IMG/VR virus record: IMGVR_UViG_3300025769_000549
Location: 1-30,377 of that record
Source of the DNA: a virus
Direction: 5' to 3' (one strand)
Length of the DNA stretch: 30,377 nucleotides
Part shown: positions 23,960-30,377 of the stretch, piece after piece
Layout of the letters: every line of letters begins with the position of its first letter
Position numbering within the stretch: the stretch's first letter is position 1
Program-made: the position numbers and the translations under genes
The notes under the pieces: generated by a model
Seen by the model: only the letters and a program-made list of their open reading frames with translations
The model's database searches: none
Told to the model about the DNA's origin: nothing

Positions 23960-25420
23960 TTATACAGCTCCTTTGAATAATACAAAGTTGTTAGCACCTT
24001 GAGTAACTAGACATCTTTCAGAAAGCATGTGCATTTCCATCGCGTCTAAATCAGAAGTAACAGCTCCAACTGAACCAGTAGTCCAACTTTTCATTTTTCT
24101 ACTTTCCATTTGAGAAGCTCTGTATCTTACATGTAAGAATGGTCTCTTAATGTTTTTACCCATACCTTGGTCATAAACAGTAGATACACCAGCTGGAATC
24201 ATAATCCCTCTGATAGCATTAGTTGCGTCAGTAGAGTTAATTAATCCTCTTGTTGCAGCGTCATTTAAGTATTTAAAGTCAGACTTGTAAAAGTCATAAG
24301 AACCTCTTCTAAATCCTGTAAAACCTAAGTTTAACGCCATATCTTCAGAGTTGTTAAATACTCCGTAAGAAGTACCACCAGATCCGTAAGAATTTTGAGC
24401 AGCTAAAATATCATCTAATTTTAAGCTAGTACGTCTATCCATGAAAAACATGTTTTCTTCAATAGCTCCATTTGCATCAAGCTCGTGAATTAACTCATCG
24501 TAATCACCCATATTTTCCATTGTATTAGCTACGTTACCTCTAGTTTCTAAAGCGTCAAATAAACCTTCAGTACCAGTGATTTTTGAATCAGAAGTAGTTC
24601 CAGTTCCATCAACAGCTTCTAGCATTGCCATCTCGCAGTAATCAGCAAAACGAGACTTAGTATCACCAGCAGCTTTTAAATACCACATGTAACCATTTTG
24701 TCCGTCTTCACCAGAAATTTCAACCCAACCAATTTGAGCAGCATCAGATCCTGAAACCTCATACTTATCTTTTAATATAATTGGCTTGTTAGTTCTAGAT
24801 AAGTGTTGTGGTGCATTAGCCCCAACTCTTCCTTCAACACCTTTTGCAAACTCAGATCCAAAAACTAATACTGATACGTCGCCAGCAGCTAACGAACTAG
24901 AAGCAATGTTTGCTCCATCGTAACGCTCCCAAATAACTTTACCATAAGCAGTACCAGTACCAGAAGTATCTACGCTTTTTACGTAACCTCTTACAGTTGC
25001 GTCAGCATCTGATACTAAAATCATATCTCCTGGTCTAATACCGTGTGGTACTACTCCAGTAGCACTAGTTACTGCTTTTCCATCAGCGTCAGTTGTGTTT
25101 GCGTCAAAAGTTAATGTTCCAGTTGTTGTACTTGCTGTTAATTCAACAGCTTTGTACGATAAATGTAATCTACCTTGCTCAGACCATATAACCTGATCAG
25201 CAGACATAGCTTCTTCAGCTCCTACTTGAGCTAAAAAACCTGAAATTGTTCTATTACCAAACACTTCAGCTTCCGCCTCCATTAAGTCTGGTAAGTATTG
25301 TTGAGCCCATCCATTTGTATTACCTGCTCCACCTGAAGTGAAATCGATATAATTGGTAGCCAACGTTTGTTTTAGCGGTGCTGGAGTATAACCAGCTGCC
25401 GCTACACCTGTAATTGCCAT
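23960..25420 (-). CDS. Major capsid protein, 486 aa
   Basis: Length and layout fit an HK97-fold capsid protein. The N-terminal arm is Ala/Thr/Gly-rich (TGVAAAGYTPAPLKQ), then a helix with QYLPDLMEAEAEVFGNRTIS and the SEQGRLHLSYKAVEL strand region. A Gly/Thr/Asp-rich insertion with a beta-barrel look (about 90-185: VPHGIRPGDMILVSDADATV) follows, and the C-terminal part has RPFLHVRYRASQMESRKMKS, DLDAMEMHMLSERCLV and TQGANNFVLF. It comes after the scaffold-like gene and before a strong terminator, as expected for the most abundant virion protein. The start follows an A/T-only leader (aaaataaataaat ATG), a Bacteroidetes-like initiation site. The ending resembles the crAss-like capsid family as I remember it; this needs an alignment. 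No separate head-protease gene is visible in the window. Confidence 0.87.
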   Translation of the reverse strand: MAITGVAAAGYTPAPLKQTLATNYIDFTSGGAGNTNGWAQQYLPDLMEAEAEVFGNRTISGFLAQVGAEEAMSADQVIWSEQGRLHLSYKAVELTASTTTGTLTFDANTTDADGKAVTSATGVVPHGIRPGDMILVSDADATVRGYVKSVDTSGTGTAYGKVIWERYDGANIASSSLAAGDVSVLVFGSEFAKGVEGRVGANAPQHLSRTNKPIILKDKYEVSGSDAAQIGWVEISGEDGQNGYMWYLKAAGDTKSRFADYCEMAMLEAVDGTGTTSDSKITGTEGLFDALETRGNVANTMENMGDYDELIHELDANGAIEENMFFMDRRTSLKLDDILAAQNSYGSGGTSYGVFNNSEDMALNLGFTGFRRGSYDFYKSDFKYLNDAATRGLINSTDATNAIRGIMIPAGVSTVYDQGMGKNIKRPFLHVRYRASQMESRKMKSWTTGSVGAVTSDLDAMEMHMLSERCLVTQGANNFVLFKGAV

Positions 25421-25444
25421 ATTTATTTATTTTTAAATTTGTTA
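25421..25444 (-). promoter_or_regulatory. A/T-only leader of the capsid gene, no Shine-Dalgarno
   Basis: The 24 bases before the capsid ATG contain a single G or C. There is no GGAGG-like sequence at the usual distance although this should be the most strongly translated gene. A-rich, SD-less leaders are typical of Bacteroidetes translation starts. Confidence 0.55.
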
Positions 25445-26602
25445 TTATTTGTTTTTAATTTTAAACTTAAAGCTAGGAGAATCATCGTTAAGCACTCTTA
25501 CTTTAGGACCACTAGTGTTGTCGTTTGAAAACGATTGTCTAGGATCCATGTTAACGTTTTTAGATTTAGCAACACTTTCTTTTAAAGCATCTGCCTTACC
25601 TTGTTGGTAAAAGTGATTAGCAATAGCATCGGGATTCATTGCTGTATATAAAGACTTATGATAACCCTTAGCATCTGACATTTCGTTATTCTCGTTCAAA
25701 AACTTTTTGACAAAATTATTAATATCGCTCTGGGTTGTTTTAACCTCGTTTGCATTTTTCACGTTAAACCTATACTTTTTATCACCAACATTATATTCAA
25801 AACCTTTGAATTTGTCGTTAAAAACTTTATTAGTTTTATTTAAAAAAGTATCAGTTTGTTTTTTTGCTATTTTTTTATTTTCTTCTGACTCTTTGTTGTA
25901 TCTATTAAAGAAGTTTACAGCTTTTTGTTGTTCAGTAGTTAATCTACTTCCAGCTTTAACTTCTTCATAGTATTTGGACTTTTGCCCGTCCAGGTGGGAC
26001 TTAGCGTTGGCAACTTGCTCTTTTAACGCTATTTTCTTTTTCTTTATAGCTCTTTCACTATCATCTTCCGAAGCCATAAATGTATCTTCTATTAAAAACT
26101 CAACCTCATCAGCGGTTAAATGTTTTTTAGTTTGTTTATAGTATTCCCTTAATACTGTAATGTCGTCATAACTAGAATAATCTTGATTAAGACGCACGTA
26201 ATCTTCTAATGTACCACCGGTTTCTTCCATAAAATCTACAACTTTTTGTAAATTTTCAGGCAAAGCCTTTCCAGTTTCTTTAGCTTCCTCAACAGCTTCT
26301 TGTATTTCTTCAACTTGCTCTTGAACTTCGTTTTCGGTAACTTCTTCTAATACTGGTGTTTCTTCCTGTGCTTGCTCTTCCGGTTGTACTTCTTTTTGTT
26401 CTTTTGTGGCATCGGAACTTTCATCGACTCCAACCACTCCCTTGTTGTCAGGGTTGTCTTTTTTAACTTCATTTTCTTTTGGTTTATTTAAATCAACGAC
26501 ATAATCGCCGTCTTCATTAATATTTGGTTTTTTAGTTTTTTCAACCGGTTGTTCAGTTGCCTGTGTAGTTTCTTCAACTACGTTTTCTACGTTTTCTTCC
26601 AT
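25445..26602 (-). CDS. Scaffold-like acidic protein between portal and capsid, 385 aa
   Basis: Residues 1-115 are a disordered, strongly acidic Glu/Val/Pro/Gln-rich tail with repeated EE and QE pairs (QEQVEEIQEAVEEAKETG). Residues 115-350 are helical with a high coiled-coil tendency (VDFMEETGGTLEDYVRLNQD, KKKIALKEQVANAKSHLDGQ, FFNRYNKESEENKKIAKKQ). The C-terminus is short and basic (FKFKIKNK), as in many scaffolding proteins, where a basic hook binds the capsid protein. Its place exactly between portal and major capsid gene is the standard place for the scaffold in tailed phages. No protease motif was seen, so a scaffold-protease fusion is unlikely. It has an A/T-only leader of 27 bases. Position and composition both support the call, but homology was not shown. 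Confidence 0.78.
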   Translation of the reverse strand: MEENVENVVEETTQATEQPVEKTKKPNINEDGDYVVDLNKPKENEVKKDNPDNKGVVGVDESSDATKEQKEVQPEEQAQEETPVLEEVTENEVQEQVEEIQEAVEEAKETGKALPENLQKVVDFMEETGGTLEDYVRLNQDYSSYDDITVLREYYKQTKKHLTADEVEFLIEDTFMASEDDSERAIKKKKIALKEQVANAKSHLDGQKSKYYEEVKAGSRLTTEQQKAVNFFNRYNKESEENKKIAKKQTDTFLNKTNKVFNDKFKGFEYNVGDKKYRFNVKNANEVKTTQSDINNFVKKFLNENNEMSDAKGYHKSLYTAMNPDAIANHFYQQGKADALKESVAKSKNVNMDPRQSFSNDNTSGPKVRVLNDDSPSFKFKIKNK

Positions 26603-26629
26603 AATATAATATAATAATAATTAATAATT

Positions 26630-29053
26630 TTAATCAAAAGATATAGGTGGTAATTCCATACCACTACTTATACTATCACTTGCTGACTCAAAGTTTTTAG
26701 GCCCCTCATCATTATTTCTTTGTGAAATCATTTCACTTTGCTGTGTAGCCTGTATTTTAGTTCTATTATCTTTACGATCTTCTTTCATTTTTTCGTTGTC
26801 AACCTTAGTTTTTGAATCTAAAGTCTTAAGTTGCATGTTGTATTGGAACTCTTGTTCCATTAATTGTTTTTTAAGTTCTGCTTCGGCTGCCTGCTCTCTC
26901 ATACGCAACTCAGATTTTTGTGATTCTAATTGAGTTTCTATTTGAGCTTTCATTTGCTCTTTTTGCATTTCAGCTTGTGCCGCCGCCTGTGCTGCTTGTT
27001 GATTTGTTTGCGACTGTAACTGCATATTTCTTTCTTGCATTTGTTGATCCCTGTCTTGCTTCTTTTTTCTACGTATTTTTAATAATTGGTTTGCAAGTTT
27101 TATATTTTTAACTTCTCTAAGATCAATAGCGTCTTCAAGTTCTATATTTTGTTGCTGTAATGCCATTTGTATATTGTTTTCAAGCATGGCTTTTTCTTCT
27201 TCATCTGGCTGCAGTTCAATAAATATACCGAAATCATATAAATGTAATTCTTTCAGTTCTTCTAGCACAGCAACGTTATAAGCTCCAATTGCTTGTATAA
27301 AAGCGTCTTTTGTTGGAGAGTATTCTACAATGTCAGATATTCTAAGCGATAAGCACTCTGCTATTTCAGTTGTCAAATATAATCCAGACTGTAATATATG
27401 TCTTGTTGCTGTATTACTATTTGCAGCCGCTAGTTTTTGTACTCCAACCAAAGCGTTTTTATCTGGCATACTACCATCTCTTGCTTCATTAAGACCGGTA
27501 GTATCTCTTATCATTTGCAAGTAATAGTTGTAATTACCAATAAGGGCATTTATTTTGTTACCACCACTACCACTAGTTATTTCTTGTATAGGCACTTTAC
27601 CTGGGTTCATATCACCTTCAGAAGTAAATGATCTACCTATAACAGAACCTGTTTGGAAGAACATGTTTAGCGCTTCTTGTGGGTTGTAATTTGTTCCATT
27701 ACCTAAATCTATCTCAGCTAAACCATCAGCATCTAAATAAACACCATCTGGAACCATTCTAGACATTACTTGTTGTAGCTTTAAATGCGTTAACTGTATC
27801 ATGTCAGCAAAACCAGTAACTCGTTTTACTAAAGACTCAATACGACCTTTGTACATTCTTGGCGCAACAATAGCGTAGTTCATTTTTACTTTAGTAAAGT
27901 CACTTTTTGGCCTCATCATATTTTTAGACATTTCCCACTTAAGTAATTTATCAGAACCTAATATCAAAGCACCGTCGTACAAACATTCTATTGACCTTTG
28001 TATTTTTTCAAAATTACTAGAATTTTCTGGTGGATTAAAAGCATCATCTTTTGCTAACGCTTTTTCAGCGCCAGTACCAGTTTCTTTTACTTTGTAAACC
28101 TCGTTCATATATGTTTTATAATTAAAATATAAAACCTGAACTTTGTTGCCATCACGCTGCTTCGAATTAAAGCTGTTGCTATTGTAATTAGACTGGTGAT
28201 GGTTTTTGTTTTTAATTATATCTTCTAATTCTTCTTTGCTTAAATTAGGAAATTCTTTAATAAGTTCGTTTATAGGTATAGATTTTACCTCACCAACGTA
28301 GTATATGTCATCAAAATATGGTGACTCAGTATAAGAATAAACTAAATCAACCGGATCTACATACTTAACTGTAGCTCCTTCAGCTACATTAAAATCAGTT
28401 TTAACAGCGCCAATACCTAAAACTGTTAAATCATAATAAAATCTTTTCTTTATCAACTCGTAATCACTACCTTCCATCAACACATTAATAGCTTGCTCCT
28501 CCGCTATCTCGACAGACTGCTTGTAAGTTAACTGCATGTGAAGATCTAGTTCTTCTTGTGACTGAGGCAGTTCATTAGCCTGCATGTTTGTTTTTCTAAC
28601 GTCTATATTATAATTTTGCTGCATGATAGCGTTAAAGTCCTGAGCAGCCATGTCCGCCATAATATCTTCCATATACTTAGACCTTTTGTCCATACCGGCT
28701 CTATCTTGTGAGTATGCTTTTATATCATACGTTCTTTCAGCAATACCATTTACTACTATGTCAACAAACTTAGGTATAATAGGTACTGGTTTCCAGTCTA
28801 AATTAAGGTAAGACAAATCACCGTTTATAGACAATTCATCTTTGTATTTTTGTATTGATTGTTCGCCCCTAGCGTATAACCTAAGATTATGAAAGTTATT
28901 GTGGTTAGTTCTATATCTGTTCGAACCTCTGTCTACGTTAAACCACTCTTGTTCAATAGCCTTAGCTACTTTCAAACCATAATCCATTGAGCTTTTTTCT
29001 TTATCGCTAACTACTTGACTAGGGAAATAATTATTTATAACAGGTTCTGCCAT
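26630..29053 (-). CDS. Portal protein, 807 aa
   Basis: The portal forms the dodecameric channel at one head vertex through which terminase pumps DNA. Visible signs: position right after the terminase gene (TAG, one base, ATG), length of about 800 aa as in large podovirus portals (P22 gp1 725 aa), and an N-terminal region with NLRLYARGEQSIQKYKDEL and LNLDWKPVPIIPKFVDIVVN, a pattern I associate with Bacteroidetes-phage portals. The centre (about 195-420) is mixed alpha/beta with YVDPVDLVYSYTESPYFDDI and ends in helices. Residues about 650-770 are an extended Gln/Glu/Lys-rich coiled coil (QERNMQLQSQTNQQAAQAAA and similar), comparable with the helical barrel that projects into the P22 head. The last 35 residues are disordered. 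Confident as a portal from order and motifs. Confidence 0.85.
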   Translation of the reverse strand: MAEPVINNYFPSQVVSDKEKSSMDYGLKVAKAIEQEWFNVDRGSNRYRTNHNNFHNLRLYARGEQSIQKYKDELSINGDLSYLNLDWKPVPIIPKFVDIVVNGIAERTYDIKAYSQDRAGMDKRSKYMEDIMADMAAQDFNAIMQQNYNIDVRKTNMQANELPQSQEELDLHMQLTYKQSVEIAEEQAINVLMEGSDYELIKKRFYYDLTVLGIGAVKTDFNVAEGATVKYVDPVDLVYSYTESPYFDDIYYVGEVKSIPINELIKEFPNLSKEELEDIIKNKNHHQSNYNSNSFNSKQRDGNKVQVLYFNYKTYMNEVYKVKETGTGAEKALAKDDAFNPPENSSNFEKIQRSIECLYDGALILGSDKLLKWEMSKNMMRPKSDFTKVKMNYAIVAPRMYKGRIESLVKRVTGFADMIQLTHLKLQQVMSRMVPDGVYLDADGLAEIDLGNGTNYNPQEALNMFFQTGSVIGRSFTSEGDMNPGKVPIQEITSGSGGNKINALIGNYNYYLQMIRDTTGLNEARDGSMPDKNALVGVQKLAAANSNTATRHILQSGLYLTTEIAECLSLRISDIVEYSPTKDAFIQAIGAYNVAVLEELKELHLYDFGIFIELQPDEEEKAMLENNIQMALQQQNIELEDAIDLREVKNIKLANQLLKIRRKKKQDRDQQMQERNMQLQSQTNQQAAQAAAQAEMQKEQMKAQIETQLESQKSELRMREQAAEAELKKQLMEQEFQYNMQLKTLDSKTKVDNEKMKEDRKDNRTKIQATQQSEMISQRNNDEGPKNFESASDSISSGMELPPISFD

Positions 29054-29054
29054 A

Positions 29055-30377
29055 CTATTTTTTGATTATTTTAGACATATTACCAGTATTACTGTACTTA
29101 GAAATATGTATGTTTAATTTAGGTTTTTCTATTGTCGCATTAGGTCTATACAAATGCCTGTTGTTAGCCATTATAGCAAGTCCAGAGCTTATAGATGCGT
29201 CATGCTTAGTTCTTTTGTTTATGTCAAATTTAGCCCAGTCATTTAAAAGTTCATTAAAATAACAACTACCAAATGTTCCATCTTGTTTCATACCTACATG
29301 GTCTTGTATATACATTTCAATAGCTGCGGCGTGAGCTTGTTTTATATCTTCACTTGAGTTTGGTATACCACCCACTTCTTTTTCTGCAGTAGATAATTTA
29401 TTCCAAACTTTATCAGGTCTATTCATACTAAAACCTCTATAACCACGTCTACGTAAATAATACAATAGACGAGGTTTGTTGTTTTCTGCAAGTATTGGCA
29501 TCCCATAAAATACTAATGCCATTAAAACATCTTCAAAGAACATCTCTGCAGTTTGAGGTCTTGCTAAATACTCTAAGAAAAACTGATTAGCAGGTGCGTC
29601 TTCCATGCTAAATTTAGTTAGGCCATGCAAAGCGCCTTTAGAACCTACACCATCTACAGTTCCTGATATATCGTAACTATCACAACCAAAAGCACCCATA
29701 TGCTCATTGCCAGGCCACTTAATACCATTTTTTATTACAACTTTGTTTTGTATGTTTGTTGGTGGTACCCAACTAACTTTAAACCTACCTTTTGGGTCTG
29801 GATAAAATATAACATTTGTATCTTTTACGCCATTAACCCACTGGAAATTACCTGTTGAAATACCTAAACTTCTAGACATTTCTTCATTATAATCTATTTG
29901 TTCATATAATTTAACAAGGTTAAAAATGGAATTTTTTGTTTCATCTCTAAACGCATGCTCTGTAGTTCTTGGAAACTGCCTGTAAAATTCATTTAAAGCA
30001 TCTTGATCGTTTTTTAAACCATCAGCTTCGTTTTGCCAATTGTCTATTACACCTACGTCTATTAATTCCCCATGTGGATCGTAGATTTCATTATCCGGAG
30101 TATTGAAGACTGGGCTTCCGTACTCATCAATAAATCCTTCGTAGTTCCACTCCATTGGGATAAAAAGAGAATATAAGCCAGACGCTGTCTGTCCATTTCT
30201 GTTTCGCTTAGTAACGTCTGATGCATTGTATAGTCTTTTAAAGTTTTCTCCACCTTTGTCTAGTGCGTTTGATGTTGAGCCCATCATACATTTACCTATA
30301 ATCCTACTACCTAATCGTAAACATGTTTTTGTAACTCTCCAGTTATTTAATATATTATCGGGTCTTTCCCACTTACC
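29055..30377 (-). CDS. terL: Terminase large subunit, C-terminal 440 residues (5' end outside window)
   Basis: The frame stays open from the apparent ATG at 30287 to the right edge, adding 30 residues (GKWERPDNILNNWRVTKTCL and on), so the real start lies outside. The visible part begins near the end of the ATPase: CMMGSTSNALDKGGENFKRL matches the coupling-motif region that follows Walker B in terminases (the 'STPNG..F' place in T4 gp17). The rest is the RNase H-like nuclease that cuts the concatemer: acidic residue 1 in GCDSYD (Asp203 counted from the ATG at 30287), a second likely acid in YGMPILAENNKPRLLYYLRR (near Glu268) and a third in TKHDASISSGLAIMANN (Asp363). Walker A and B are not in the window. 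Portal starts one base after its TAG. The nuclease pattern resembles terminases of crAss-like and other Bacteroidetes phages. Confidence 0.87.
   Translation of the reverse strand, partial: GKWERPDNILNNWRVTKTCLRLGSRIIGKCMMGSTSNALDKGGENFKRLYNASDVTKRNRNGQTASGLYSLFIPMEWNYEGFIDEYGSPVFNTPDNEIYDPHGELIDVGVIDNWQNEADGLKNDQDALNEFYRQFPRTTEHAFRDETKNSIFNLVKLYEQIDYNEEMSRSLGISTGNFQWVNGVKDTNVIFYPDPKGRFKVSWVPPTNIQNKVVIKNGIKWPGNEHMGAFGCDSYDISGTVDGVGSKGALHGLTKFSMEDAPANQFFLEYLARPQTAEMFFEDVLMALVFYGMPILAENNKPRLLYYLRRRGYRGFSMNRPDKVWNKLSTAEKEVGGIPNSSEDIKQAHAAAIEMYIQDHVGMKQDGTFGSCYFNELLNDWAKFDINKRTKHDASISSGLAIMANNRHLYRPNATIEKPKLNIHISKYSNTGNMSKIIKK

Noticed and set aside
840-29262. Many plus-strand open frames of 60-130 codons across the window (for example 5013-5393, 13975-14262, 20681-21073).
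   Set aside because: All lie inside or across long, well-supported minus-strand genes, show odd compositions (Ser/Leu/Phe/Lys-rich, no domains), and do not form operons. They are antisense shadows.
30062-30253. A 63-codon minus-strand frame at the right end.
   Set aside because: Fully inside the terminase gene in another frame; the terminase frame continues open to the edge with nuclease motifs.
30285-30287. The ATG at 30287 as the start of the terminase gene.
   Set aside because: The frame stays open upstream to the edge and codes terminase-like sequence (RLGSRIIGKCMMGSTSN), so this is an internal methionine.
1-30377. tRNA genes, CRISPR arrays, insertion sequences, integrase or attachment sites.
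   Set aside because: Gaps between genes are at most about 71 bases and none holds a cloverleaf, spaced repeats or transposase-like sequence.

Overview
The window holds about 30 kb of a tailed double-stranded DNA phage. It is the virion-assembly half of the genome, and every supportable gene lies on the minus strand. Genes are packed with gaps of 1 to about 71 bases and no host-like genes interrupt them. The absence of any sheath, tape-measure or baseplate gene, together with short-tail adaptors, a very large tail-hub protein and internal virion proteins, points to a podovirus-like particle. The DNA is AT-rich. No start codon has a convincing Shine-Dalgarno sequence; starts instead follow A/T-only leaders, as is usual for Bacteroidetes. 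Two lipoproteins close the cluster, one with an acidic stretch after the lipid cysteine that resembles the Bacteroidetes surface-export signal. The best guess is a phage of a (probably marine) Flavobacteriia-type host. Gene order and motifs resemble the crAss-like (Crassvirales) structural module, but that placement is inference from memory and was not computed.

Layout in the direction of transcription (right to left). DNA packaging and head: large terminase, cut by the right edge (29055-30377); portal (26630-29053); acidic scaffold-like protein (25445-26602); major capsid protein (23960-25420), followed by a UUCG-loop terminator (23911-23945). Connector: a conserved 275-aa virion-type protein (23061-23888), a second UUCG hairpin (23017-23053), and two adaptor-type proteins (22303-23004 and 21430-22299). 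Tail: a 2131-aa tail hub/stabilisation protein (15031-21426), a 517-aa Ig-like fibre or adhesin (13476-15029) and a 133-aa small protein (13070-13471). Internal or ejected proteins: 233 aa (12319-13020), 579 aa (10573-12312) and a 3309-aa giant (629-10558). Cell-surface proteins: a 182-aa lipoprotein (72-620) and, overlapping it by ATGA, the first 25 codons of another lipoprotein cut by the left edge (1-75).

A plausible working model: portal, scaffold and capsid build the head; terminase fills it; the adaptors and hub close it and bind the host; the three internal proteins are packaged and ejected ahead of or with the DNA. The giant protein would open the peptidoglycan through its N-terminal transglycosylase domain and carry further enzymes into the cell: a zincin-like site, a complete HAD-type phosphatase motif set and long helical regions. 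It ends in a tandem Lys/Arg repeat (KKKRKFGSS units). This giant multi-enzyme protein and its basic repeat tail are the most unusual things in the window. No tRNA, CRISPR array, insertion sequence, attachment site, integrase or plus-strand gene was found.
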